Shown here one piece after another: positions 44,727 to 53,520 of a stretch of 64,000 nucleotides of DNA (within the stretch, counting starts at the first letter, position 1; each line of letters begins with the position of its first letter). A program made the translations under genes and the position numbers. The DNA is from Aurantiacibacter rhizosphaerae (GTDB taxonomy: Bacteria > Pseudomonadota > Alphaproteobacteria > Sphingomonadales > Sphingomonadaceae): contig NZ_WUBR01000001.1 in assembly GCF_009807005.1 (NCBI RefSeq), positions 1,364,001 to 1,428,000 on the forward strand. The letters run 5' to 3'. Below the pieces are notes generated by a model. It made no database searches and was not told the DNA's origin. It worked only from the letters and a program-made list of their open reading frames with translations.

Positions 44727-45944
44727 TCAGCTTGTAGTGAAGGAGGAGGAGTTGTTCCGCCGGCCAGCATGGGACTTCGGCCGGCGCAGTGTTCCCACCA
44801 ACTCGCGATAGACCTTGCGCACCTCGGCAACGTGATGTTCGCTGGTGTAGCGTTTCTCTGCCATCAGGCGTGCACGCTGGGTCAACGCATCGCGCCGTTC
44901 GGGATCGTTCAGCAGGTCCAGCGTGGCCCTTGCCATGGCAGGGGCATCGTCCATCGGCACGATGATGCCGCAATCGGGCGCCACGGCCTCTGCATTGCCG
45001 CCTGAATCGGTGGCGATCACCGGGGTGCCAACCAGCATGGCTTCCACCAAAGTGCGGCCCAAAGGCTCGTTAAGGGCGGTGATCAGCAGCGCATCGCATG
45101 CGCCGATCCATTCGTGGCCCGGCTCTCTATAGCCCATCAGCTGTACCGGCGGTGTCTTGCCGGGGCTGCCAAGCCGCTGCTGCATCTCGGCAAAAAGCGG
45201 GGCGTCCTTCGGTTCGCCAAACATCACGCCCACCACGGGGCGATCCGAGATGCGTTCCAGCTCGGCAACGGCATCCATGAAGGCCAGCGGGCGCTTTCGC
45301 ACGATATACTGGCCGAAATAGCCGCAGATGATGGCATCGTCCGGGCAGCCAAGTTCCGCGATCAGTCGCTGGCGCATATCGGCGCGATCGACGGATACGC
45401 TGACATCGAAAGGGCTGTGAATGACGCGGGCTGACTTCAGCTTGCCCCAGCGGCGCCGGGGCAGTGAATATTCGGATACGGACACGATCTGGTCCGCCAG
45501 GATCGGCGCGATCATGCTGGTGCCGCGCGCATCGGGATCGCCGCGATGATACCAGACCATGCGCGACCCCGCCAATTTGGCCGCCATCGCCCAGCTGGCA
45601 TGGCTGCGCCCGTCATTGGTGTGGACGATATCCACGCCCAGTTCCTTCAACATGCGCGCGCGGCTGAACATGCGCGGCAAGGTGCGCAGCGCACTGCCGA
45701 TGCCGAAATTGCGGCCAACGGCAAACGGTTTTTCCATCGCGCCGGGATCGGCCACCTGATCATAATCGCTGTACAGTTCTGCAATCTTGCCGCCGGCGAC
45801 TTCTGGCACGATGATGATGCGATATTGCGAACGGGGCAGGGCATCCAGCAAACCCTTGAGCGAAATATGGCTGCCACCGATCCGATCACCCGCAAAGGCG
45901 AGGCAGACCGTGGTTTTTCGCTCGGTATTCATGAGGCCGGACAT
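44727..45944 (-). CDS. Glycosyltransferase family 4 (GT-B fold)
   Basis: The protein is 405 aa. The ATG at 45944 follows GGAG at a good distance; an in-frame TTG at 45956 overlaps that site. The GDRIGGSHISLKGLLDAL segment is the N-terminal glycine loop. VSEYSLPRR and NEPLGRTLVEAMLVGTPVIATDSGGNAEAV give the donor-site E-x7-E block. The rest fits a GT4 of usual length. The sugar and linkage are unknown. It is preceded on its strand by a 291-bp gap and the second beta-helix lipoprotein gene, so it may have its own promoter. Confidence 0.87.
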   Translation of the reverse strand: MSGLMNTERKTTVCLAFAGDRIGGSHISLKGLLDALPRSQYRIIIVPEVAGGKIAELYSDYDQVADPGAMEKPFAVGRNFGIGSALRTLPRMFSRARMLKELGVDIVHTNDGRSHASWAMAAKLAGSRMVWYHRGDPDARGTSMIAPILADQIVSVSEYSLPRRRWGKLKSARVIHSPFDVSVSVDRADMRQRLIAELGCPDDAIICGYFGQYIVRKRPLAFMDAVAELERISDRPVVGVMFGEPKDAPLFAEMQQRLGSPGKTPPVQLMGYREPGHEWIGACDALLITALNEPLGRTLVEAMLVGTPVIATDSGGNAEAVAPDCGIIVPMDDAPAMARATLDLLNDPERRDALTQRARLMAEKRYTSEHHVAEVRKVYRELVGTLRRPKSHAGRRNNSSSFTTS

Positions 45945-46235
45945 TGCATGCTCCAATTCTGCCTGGACAGATCACATCCGCATATCGCCGGCTGCGATGC
46001 AGTTCAGACGATCAGTCCAGGTGGGCCCGTTTCCGGGGCCAGACAATCGACGCGAAGTATCAAAAGCTCAAGCTATCTTTGGTATTATTGCCAATAACTT
46101 GCAGCGGGTGGACCTTCGCCTGTCTACCCGCCGAATTGGACATTACCAAGAATACGCAGCGAAGCGTTACGTCAGCATGCCGGTGTCCCTAATAGAGACA
46201 GGCAATAGCCGCCTTCGCGTTTAGGAGAGCTGAAC

Positions 46236-47936
46236 TCAGCGCCCGCAGTTGGCGGCGGGCAGTTTGGCAGATGTGTTGAAGAATTTGCCGGAGCCATAGC
46301 GCGTGTGATCATTGGCCAGCATGTTCAGATATTCCTCGATATTGGGGTATCCGTCGCCGTCGGCATCGGCATTTGCATCCGATTTATTGGCATCGGTGTT
46401 CTTGTACTTGTTTTCCCATGCATCGGGCATGCCGTCATTGTCTTTGTCTGCCAAGGCATCGACGCCGGCCGTGATCTTGGCAAAGCCGCCATAATCTGCC
46501 GGGTTGCCGCTGGTGAAGCCGTTCTGGAACAGATAAGGCGCGCTGTCGCAGGTTTGCAGATCCTTGATATAGGCCGCGTCCACATTGTCACGGCAGCGGC
46601 CCGATCGGCAAAGCAGTGCCCCGGCCTGATCGATCACGGTGCGCTGCGCCGTGCGGGCATCGGTCAGCATCCAGGGCCGCAGAAAATTGTCGTTGATACC
46701 GGGCGCGTAGACCCAGTCATTGGCGTAGACGCCGGAACTGATGGTTGATCCGGGGTAGGCGCCAAAGCCGCGGCGGCTCTTGTTGCCCTCGCGAAAAACC
46801 TTGAAGCCGAAGGACGTGTCCGTCGCCCTGTCGAACAGGGCGGGGAAGAACGATTCGGGCCGATCCTGCGACAGCACGCCTTCCATGTGGCTGTTGCTGA
46901 CCCAGTTGAGGAAGACGGTGCCGAACTGGTTGGAGATCAGCCCCGGCTCGCTGATGAAATTATACACCGTGTTGCCAATGAAATCGATCTGCCCTGTGGT
47001 GCCCGTGGGCGAAGGCGAAACGCCGCCTGCGATATTGGCCCCGCGCTCATCACCATGTTGCGACAAATTATAGGCAATCGTGGCCCGGTTTGCAGGCTTC
47101 ATGAAGAACGTTTTGCAATGATATGCGCCGGGATCATGGCCGGCATCACGGCACAGGTTCGGCCCGATCATGGAGAACTGGATTGTGCAATCGGTGCACA
47201 CCGCGTCCAGGCTTTCATCCGTGCCGAACATGGCCGTCACGTGATCCAGGATCTGGCGCTGGCTCTCCCCGATGCGCACGGAATCGCCATTGCTACTGGG
47301 CGCATCGGTATGGTTGCCATAGCGGAAGCGGATGTGCCGCACGATCGTATCGTCCTGGCGGCGGGTGTAGAACAGCGGCGCGTCCACCAGCCCCTTGCCA
47401 CGCACCACCTCTATGCCGCGGGGCGAGGTCTGGCCCGCAATATAGAGGCCATCCACGGTGATGCGCATCGCCGATTGAATGACGATCTGCCCGCTCACAT
47501 CGAACACGCAATAACGCGGGCGCCCCGCAGGAATGGAATAGGGGGAGGATACCTGCAGCGCGAGGGCGCATTCGCGCAGGGTGATCTTTCCATCATTGGG
47601 GTCTGCCGTGTCCGCCAGGCTGTTGATGCGATAGACCACGGCATTCGGGCTGCGCACGCTGGCCTGCGCGCCAAAGCCGATGGCGGTGGGGAATGCCAGC
47701 GGATGGCGGCTGGCTTCCGGAATGCTGCCATTGTCAGGGTCGGCAAAGGCCGCAGCGCCCGCCGTGCTCTGTGCCGAGGTGGGCGTGGGTGTCGGCGTTG
47801 GCGATGGAGACGGGGTGGGCGTCGCCGTGGCGAGCGATGTTGGCGTGGAGGGAGAGCTATCATCGCCCCCGCATGCGCTTAAGAGCGCCAGCGCCAGGGT
47901 CACAAAGCCTAAACGGCCACGGAGAGATCGCACCAT
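46236..47936 (-). CDS. Pectate-lyase-like right-handed beta-helix lipoprotein (2)
   Basis: The protein is 566 aa. The start at 47936 gives a compact lipoprotein signal ending L-L-S-A-C-G-G; a start at 47969 is also in frame. A Thr-Pro-rich linker at about residues 30-55 separates the anchor from the beta-helix, a common outer-membrane spacer. Helix turns include ITVDGLYIAGQTSPRGI, DDTIVRHIRFRYGN and ILDHVTAMFGTDESL, parallel to those of the first lipoprotein. The C-terminus carries acidic calcium loops (DKDNDGMPDAWE, DADGDGYPNIEEYL). Several Cys residues may form disulfides. It is the second protein of the same type within 5 kb and on the opposite strand, probably a distant paralogue and not a recent copy. 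Confidence 0.83.
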   Translation of the reverse strand: MVRSLRGRLGFVTLALALLSACGGDDSSPSTPTSLATATPTPSPSPTPTPTPTSAQSTAGAAAFADPDNGSIPEASRHPLAFPTAIGFGAQASVRSPNAVVYRINSLADTADPNDGKITLRECALALQVSSPYSIPAGRPRYCVFDVSGQIVIQSAMRITVDGLYIAGQTSPRGIEVVRGKGLVDAPLFYTRRQDDTIVRHIRFRYGNHTDAPSSNGDSVRIGESQRQILDHVTAMFGTDESLDAVCTDCTIQFSMIGPNLCRDAGHDPGAYHCKTFFMKPANRATIAYNLSQHGDERGANIAGGVSPSPTGTTGQIDFIGNTVYNFISEPGLISNQFGTVFLNWVSNSHMEGVLSQDRPESFFPALFDRATDTSFGFKVFREGNKSRRGFGAYPGSTISSGVYANDWVYAPGINDNFLRPWMLTDARTAQRTVIDQAGALLCRSGRCRDNVDAAYIKDLQTCDSAPYLFQNGFTSGNPADYGGFAKITAGVDALADKDNDGMPDAWENKYKNTDANKSDANADADGDGYPNIEEYLNMLANDHTRYGSGKFFNTSAKLPAANCGR

Positions 47937-48197
47937 GTCCACCGGCGCTGCGCGAAATTCGTCTTCCATCGTATTTTACCTGCAATGAGGGCACACCGGC
48001 CCTTTCGTCATCCCCCTGTATTAGATGCAGGGCGCCTCTCGCACCATTCAGGTTGAATGCGTGTGACTTTTACCGCGATAAATGACGAATCGTGCAGCGA
48101 AAGCGCCGGATCGTGGAACTCTTGTCGACGAGAAGCTGGCGCGGGCGCGCGAAGGGCAGCATTCGCCCGTCTCACCTATTGATTCGAGCCCCTGTTG

Positions 48198-48887
48198 TCA
48201 GGCCCGCAGGATGGAGCGGACGTGCATAAAAGCCTCCGCCGCATGCAGGTGCACGGCAGACCCGCGCACCGCTGCCATGGCGCGCAGGGTTTCGGGGCTG
48301 CGCTCTTCAGGGAAGGGGCGAACCTGGCTGGCGAATGCGCCAAAGGCTTCCAGCTTGCGCTCCAGCGTGCTTTGAATGTCGATAAACACATTGGGCACGA
48401 AGGCGGGCGTGGTGGGGGCGGCGTACCAATTGGTTTCGCTCACCGTCTCATAGCAGAGAATGTCACATGGCGCGTTTGAATGGCGCGGGCGGGCGGCAAC
48501 CATGGATGCAAGAAAGGTGTACTGGTGATCCAGATGGATATCGCCCACGAATGGCAGCAGCAGCGTATCGGGGCGCACATCATCCACCAGCTGCGCGAAA
48601 GGCGCGTTGCATTCGCGAGCGGGGATCGCATCAAGCTCGGCAGCGGGCAGGTCCAGCATGCGGGTATCGGTCACACCGATGATGGCGTGGGCGCGGCGCA
48701 TTTCCTGCTGCACCTGCTCCACCTGTTCGCGCGGGAAAATCGGCTGCCGGCCGGTGGTGGCGACGGCAATGGTGACATCGGCCCCTTCATCCACCAGCCG
48801 CGCCAGCGTGCCGCCACAGCCCAGTATCTCGTCATCCGGATGCGGCGCTATGGCCAGCACGCGGCCAAACCTATCGGACAGTTTCAT
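48198..48887 (-). CDS. PIG-L family N-deacetylase
   Basis: The protein is 229 aa. The zinc motif is complete: APHPDDE at about residues 14-20 and the paired HLDH near residue 117. These metalloenzymes remove acetyl from N-acetylated sugars or related conjugates. The gene overlaps the formyltransferase gene by one base (48887), so the two are tightly coupled. A natural reading is that one group is taken off an amino sugar and a formyl group is put on, possibly at different positions. The order and the actual substrate are inference. Confidence 0.86.
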   Translation of the reverse strand: MKLSDRFGRVLAIAPHPDDEILGCGGTLARLVDEGADVTIAVATTGRQPIFPREQVEQVQQEMRRAHAIIGVTDTRMLDLPAAELDAIPARECNAPFAQLVDDVRPDTLLLPFVGDIHLDHQYTFLASMVAARPRHSNAPCDILCYETVSETNWYAAPTTPAFVPNVFIDIQSTLERKLEAFGAFASQVRPFPEERSPETLRAMAAVRGSAVHLHAAEAFMHVRSILRA

Positions 48888-49801
48888 TACCGCTCTCTTC
48901 CCAGAATTGCATGCTGCAGCGGGGTCTTGCCCGATGCTGTTTCCCAGTCTTCCACCCGCAGCAGGCCATCGCCGGTCATGATGGTAATCTCGCCGTCAGC
49001 CCGCTCTATGATCTGGCCATTCATGGCGTGATATCGGCCATCGTCGGGCAGGGCGCTGCTGCGCCAGATGGTCAGCTTGTTATCCGCGTCGAAGGTGAAG
49101 GCGCCGGGATAAGGCTTGCCCACGGCGCGCACCAGGCGTTCAATTTCAATTGCGCTCTGGTTCCAGTCGATCAGCCCGTCTGCCAGCGTCCTTTTCGCGG
49201 CATAGGTGGCATAGCGCGCTTCCTGCGGCTGGCGCGGCAATTTGCCGCTAGCGATGGTGGCCAGCGTTCGATTCAGCATCGTTTCCAGCGCATCCTGATG
49301 CTTTGCATACAGCGTTTCCGCCGTTTCATCCGGTGCAACATGGAAGAACTGCTGATCGATGATGTCGCCATCGTCCACATCATCGCCCAGCCACATCAGC
49401 GAACCTGCGGTGATCGGCTCCTGCAACAGGATCGTCCACGGCAGGGCCGCGCGCCCGCGCAGGCGCGGCAGGGCGGCGGGGTGATAACCGATGATCGCAT
49501 CAGGCTTTAGATTCATGAATTCATCGCGGCACAATTGCGACCAGCCGATCACGAAGATGAAATCGACGTCCGCATCCCTGATGGCCTGAAGGGTTTCGGC
49601 GCTATTGGAATTCAGCGTGCGGAATAATCTGGCGTCCGCCCTCTCGGCATGACCAGCAAGATCCTCGAAATCAGAATGCCTGCTGGCCGCCTCAAGCTCC
49701 AGCGTGACGATAATCTCAAGCGACCATTCCGGCGATCGGGCAAGTGTTTCAGCGGCCAGCGCGGTGCTGCCCACGCAGCCTACAAGTGCAGCTTTCAACA
49801 T
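48887..49801 (-). CDS. Formyltransferase family protein (amino-sugar N-formyltransferase-like)
   Basis: The protein is 304 aa with the formyltransferase fold of Fmt and sugar N-formyltransferases: IGYHPAALPRLRGRAALPW at about residues 104-122, then LGDDVDDGDIID with the catalytic Asp near 143. The usual Asn-x-His is changed: Gly105 replaces the asparagine while His107 is kept. I recall this G-x-H form in a subset of family members with sugar substrates. A C-terminal domain after residue 210 (NQSAIEIERLVRAVGKPYPGA) matches the Fmt C-domain. Too little distinguishes it from a tRNA formyltransferase by fold alone, but the context of PIG-L, DegT and dehydratase genes favours a sugar role. Confidence 0.83.
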   Translation of the reverse strand: MLKAALVGCVGSTALAAETLARSPEWSLEIIVTLELEAASRHSDFEDLAGHAERADARLFRTLNSNSAETLQAIRDADVDFIFVIGWSQLCRDEFMNLKPDAIIGYHPAALPRLRGRAALPWTILLQEPITAGSLMWLGDDVDDGDIIDQQFFHVAPDETAETLYAKHQDALETMLNRTLATIASGKLPRQPQEARYATYAAKRTLADGLIDWNQSAIEIERLVRAVGKPYPGAFTFDADNKLTIWRSSALPDDGRYHAMNGQIIERADGEITIMTGDGLLRVEDWETASGKTPLQHAILGRER

Positions 49802-49807
49802 GACCGA

Positions 49808-51013
49808 TCAGCCCGCAGTGCCGGAAAGCGAAGCACCCGCTGCAGTGGGCGTGGCTGCAGGCGATTGCGCGCCCGTGCCGCGCAGCAGGCCCATTTCGGC
49901 CAGCAGCTGATGATTGACCTTGTGCACGTCGTAAACCTCTTGCGCCAGCTTCAGCGAAGCGGCGCCCATTTCCTGCGCCAGCGCGGGATTGGCGGCGAAC
50001 TTCTGCATAGCCTCGGCCAGATCCTGCGCATTGCGTGGACGCACCAGAAAGCCGTTCACGCCGTCTTCTATCGCATCGCGGCAGCCGGGCAGATCGGTGG
50101 TGATTACTGCGCGCGCGCTGGCCAGCGACTCCAGGATCGTGCGCGGCAGGCCTTCCCGGTAATAGGATGGCAGCACGAACACAGAGCTGGCCGCAAGATA
50201 GGGCCGCACGTCATTGGTGCCTGGCACGAATTCCACGTCATATTCCGTGGCCAGTCGCGCGCTTTCCTCGCTGGAGATGCCGGAAGGGTTTTCATCCTCT
50301 GCACGGCCCACGATCTGGAACTGGCAATCGGGATAGGTCTGGTGGACGATGCGCGACGCTTCCAGAAATTCCATGATCCCCTTGTTGCGCATCAGGCGGC
50401 CGATCATCAGGAAACGGATCGGCTGGGTAACGGCAGGGCTGGGGGTAAAGCGGGTGAGCGACACGCCCGATCCCGGCACCTGGATCACGCGCTGGTGCGG
50501 ATCCACGATACCCAGTTTGATCATGTCCTTGCGATCATCGGCGTTGAAGACGAAGGTGGCCTGCGCCCGCGCCAGCGCGCTGCGATACAGCCGCGTCACC
50601 GCCTTACGCAGCAGGCTGGAATAACCCGCATCCATGCTGAACACCTGGCCCAGGCCGGACATCAGCGCATAGAATTTCGGCTTTGCACCGGCCATGCTGG
50701 CAATCCGCGTGGCGATACCGCCGTAGATGATCGGCTTTTGCGTATAGGCCAGCACGATATCGGGCTTTTCGCGGCGGATCAGGCTGACGTAGTTCAGCAT
50801 CAGGCCCATGTCCGAGATCACATTGGTGCCGGTGCGCTGCATCGGGGTGTGCGCGAATGTAACGCCCATCTTTGCCAGCTTGCCCTCCGTCTCCGCATCG
50901 CGATCCGGCGCGCCGGCAATCACCGTATGGCCATTGTCGATCATCGCCTGCAGCAGATCACCGCGAAAATTGATCAGCGAATAGGCGAGGCTGGAGAGGA
51001 CAAGGATCTTCAC
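49808..51013 (-). CDS. Glycosyltransferase family 4 (GT-B fold)
   Basis: The protein is 401 aa. The N-terminal domain has ILVLSSLAYSLINFRGDLL in place of the usual glycine loop, which is typical of the capsule/LPS GT4 subgroup with a KILV-N-F-R-G start. The donor domain includes IGRLMRNKGIMEFLEAS and SYYREGLPRTILESLASARAVITTDLPG, the E-x7-E block. It ends with a Pro/Ala/Thr-rich tail. It lies 6 bp upstream of the formyltransferase gene on the same strand, so three genes (GT4, formyltransferase, PIG-L) form an operon. Its likely job is to add the modified amino sugar, or the sugar next to it. Confidence 0.88.
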   Translation of the reverse strand: MKILVLSSLAYSLINFRGDLLQAMIDNGHTVIAGAPDRDAETEGKLAKMGVTFAHTPMQRTGTNVISDMGLMLNYVSLIRREKPDIVLAYTQKPIIYGGIATRIASMAGAKPKFYALMSGLGQVFSMDAGYSSLLRKAVTRLYRSALARAQATFVFNADDRKDMIKLGIVDPHQRVIQVPGSGVSLTRFTPSPAVTQPIRFLMIGRLMRNKGIMEFLEASRIVHQTYPDCQFQIVGRAEDENPSGISSEESARLATEYDVEFVPGTNDVRPYLAASSVFVLPSYYREGLPRTILESLASARAVITTDLPGCRDAIEDGVNGFLVRPRNAQDLAEAMQKFAANPALAQEMGAASLKLAQEVYDVHKVNHQLLAEMGLLRGTGAQSPAATPTAAGASLSGTAG

Positions 51014-51435
51014 TGGACACCATCTTTCGCAATTGCCGGAACGGTCTTCTCGCAGCTGTCGCAGCTATGGCGGACGCTGTTTAAGGAAAGATTGCCTGGA
51101 AAAGTCACGCCCCCGATATGGCGGCAAAAGCGGCTGTCAGGCAACCGCGGCAGACGGTTACTATCCTTTCGATATGTCCGCTTGGGCCATTTGGGAGATT
51201 CTTCTTCGCAGGTGATAGGGTGGCCTAGCCGAATTATCGCGACACTAGCTTGTCGGGCGTTTCAGGCGCGCTGACGACTAATCCGGCTATTCCCAGCTTG
51301 CTCATGCCTCATCTTCGCCCCGCCGGGGTAACGTGCATCGTATTGGAGTTGCCCATCCCGAAACAGGCCATCCTGAAACAGGGCCTGAAACAGGGGGGTG
51401 GCCTACGCGGACACAACAGGAATGAGCCAGAGCTG
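51014..51435. other. Divergent intergenic region, 422 bp, with short tandem repeats
   Basis: The region separates the minus-strand GT4 operon from the plus-strand dehydratase gene. A frame is open across its right half from 51250, but the translation is low-complexity. The only structure is three copies of a CCTGAAACAGG-like repeat at 51358-51394. Both promoters must lie here. I could not pick a -35/-10 pair with confidence. Confidence 0.5.
51358..51394. repeat. Three short direct repeats, CC(T)GAAACAGG
   Basis: Copies start at 51358 (CCGAAACAGG), 51372 and 51384 (CCTGAAACAGG each). The last two are spaced 12 bp apart. They end 42 bp before the predicted dehydratase start. They may be an operator array or slippage repeats. 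Confidence 0.5.
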
Positions 51436-53520
51436 ATGAACAAGCCCGAGAGGAAGATTGAAAGCAGGGAATCGCACCAGATTCCGGAAGCGGCTGACAG
51501 CACATCGTCCAGCACCCGGCGAAAGTTGCGACGGCTGACGCGCGATGTTGGCGTGATGGGTATCGATTTTACGGTCGTGTTCGTCACCCTGTTTGCCGCA
51601 CTCAACTTGTTTCCGATCGAGCCCTTCGGCCCGGTGCTCGGCTTCGTGCCCTTCACGCTGGCGTTTGCGGTTGTGGCGGTCGCGGTCTTTGCCCTGTCCG
51701 GCCTTTACAAGCGCAGCTGGCGGTTCGTGAACTTCACCCATTCCAGCTTCCTTGGCATGGTGATCCTAGGCGGGCTGGCGCTGGCATGGGTTCTGGCCGC
51801 TGCCATTCCCGCCGTGCGCGAACAGGCCGGCTTGCTGATCCCCGTGGCGGTGATCCAGTGGGCTTTTGCCACGCTGGGCATGCTCAGCGCCCGCATGATG
51901 CGCCGGGTGGAGCGCCAGTTTTTCGAGCGTCGCCGCCTGGTTGTGCGGCCAAAGCCGCTGTCGGCGGAGCGCAAGAAGGCCGTGCTGATCGGATCGTGGC
52001 AGTGGGCCCGCATCTCCATCGATATTGCGAACACCGATCAAAGTTCCTCCATGGAAATCCAGGGCGTGCTGCTGCCGCGGCAGGAAGATGCGCTGCTGCG
52101 TGTGGATGATATTCCCGTGCTGGGCAGCCAGTACGATCTGCCAGCCGTGCTGCGCCAGCTGGAGTTCGAGGACAATTCGCCAGACTACGTCGTGGTCTGC
52201 GATGATGGCACCTTCCTCAGCAATCGCGACGTAACGCGCATCATCCACACCTGCCGCGAGCGAAAGGTGGAGGTGCGCCGCGTGCGTGACCCGTGGGCGC
52301 AGCTGTTGCAGCAGGCATCGCCTGCCAACGCGCCGCGCCTGCCGATCGAGGATCTCCTGGGCCGCAGCGAATACAAGCGCGACAACAAGAGCGTGCTGCG
52401 CCAGATTGCAGGCCGCAGCATCCTGGTGACGGGCGCTGGCGGAACCATCGGTTCGGAACTCTGCCGCCAGATCGCGCAGATCAAGCCATCGCGGCTGGTG
52501 CTGCTCGATTCCAGCGAATACAATCTCTACCAGATCGATATGAGCCTGCGGGAGCTGTTCCCCGATCTTGAGATCGTGAGCGAAATTGCCAGCATCTGCG
52601 ATGCCGCCGCCATCAATCGCGTGTTCGAGAACAACCGCCCCTCAATCGTGTTTCACGCCGCCGCGCTGAAGCATGTGCCCATCGTGGAGGCCAACCCCTG
52701 CGCCGGCGCGATGACCAATATCATCGGCACGCGCATCATCTCCAACGCGGTGTGCCTGTTTGGTGCCAAGGCGATGATCCAGGTTTCGACGGACAAGGCC
52801 GTGAACCCCATTGGCGTGATGGGAGCGACAAAGCGCGTGGGCGAGCTTTACTGCCAGGCGCTGGATATGTGCGGGGTGGATGATCCCGATGCGCCGCGCT
52901 TCATGACGGTGCGTTTCGGCAACGTGCTGGGCTCCAGCGGTTCCATCGTGCCCCTGTTCGAACGCCAGTTGCGCGAAGGCAAGCCGCTGACCGTGACGCA
53001 TCCTGACATCGAACGCTTCTTCATGACCGTTCGCGAAGCCGTGCAGCTGATCCTGCAAAGCAGCTCCAGCGCGCTGGAATATGAAACGCAGCGCGGCTCC
53101 ATCTTCGTTCTCGACATGGGTAACCCTGTGCGGATCGTGGATCTGGCTCGCCGCATGATCACGCTTTACGGGCTGGAGCCTGAGGAAGATGTGCCCATCG
53201 AATTCGTGGGTCTGCGTCCGGGTGAAAAGCTTTACGAAGAACTGTTCGACATTTGCGAGGAGCAGGTGGAATCGGGCATCGAAGGCATCTTCGAAGCGCG
53301 CTCACGCCCCATCCCGCTGCCGTTCATCACCATGGCCATCAACCTGATCGCAGAACGTGCCGACGCTGGCGAGGACGAGGGTATCATCAGGCTGGTACAC
53401 GGACTGGCGCGATATCCGGCGAATGGTAATGACCATGACCTGTTGCAATATTCATCGGCCGCCGAACTCACCACGCTGTTCGAACGCGCCTATCGTGCAG
53501 AGACCGCCAATGACCGTTAA
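51436..53520 (+). CDS. Membrane-bound nucleotide-sugar 4,6-dehydratase (CapD/WbpM/PglF type)
   Basis: The protein is 694 aa from ATG 51436. The N-terminus has four hydrophobic segments (about residues 40-140), then a CoA-binding-like domain. An SDR domain follows with the Rossmann loop VTGAGGTIGSE at about residue 331, the DNRP-like FENNRPSIVFHAAALKHVPI, and the catalytic strand STDKAVNPIGVMGATKR. Met in the M-x-x-x-K position is typical of this dehydratase class. The usual reaction is UDP-GlcNAc to its 4-keto-6-deoxy product. The DegT aminotransferase gene overlaps its end by 11 bp, supplying the 4-amino step. The start is uncertain because the frame is open to 51250. Confidence 0.88.
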   Translation: MNKPERKIESRESHQIPEAADSTSSSTRRKLRRLTRDVGVMGIDFTVVFVTLFAALNLFPIEPFGPVLGFVPFTLAFAVVAVAVFALSGLYKRSWRFVNFTHSSFLGMVILGGLALAWVLAAAIPAVREQAGLLIPVAVIQWAFATLGMLSARMMRRVERQFFERRRLVVRPKPLSAERKKAVLIGSWQWARISIDIANTDQSSSMEIQGVLLPRQEDALLRVDDIPVLGSQYDLPAVLRQLEFEDNSPDYVVVCDDGTFLSNRDVTRIIHTCRERKVEVRRVRDPWAQLLQQASPANAPRLPIEDLLGRSEYKRDNKSVLRQIAGRSILVTGAGGTIGSELCRQIAQIKPSRLVLLDSSEYNLYQIDMSLRELFPDLEIVSEIASICDAAAINRVFENNRPSIVFHAAALKHVPIVEANPCAGAMTNIIGTRIISNAVCLFGAKAMIQVSTDKAVNPIGVMGATKRVGELYCQALDMCGVDDPDAPRFMTVRFGNVLGSSGSIVPLFERQLREGKPLTVTHPDIERFFMTVREAVQLILQSSSSALEYETQRGSIFVLDMGNPVRIVDLARRMITLYGLEPEEDVPIEFVGLRPGEKLYEELFDICEEQVESGIEGIFEARSRPIPLPFITMAINLIAERADAGEDEGIIRLVHGLARYPANGNDHDLLQYSSAAELTTLFERAYRAETANDR

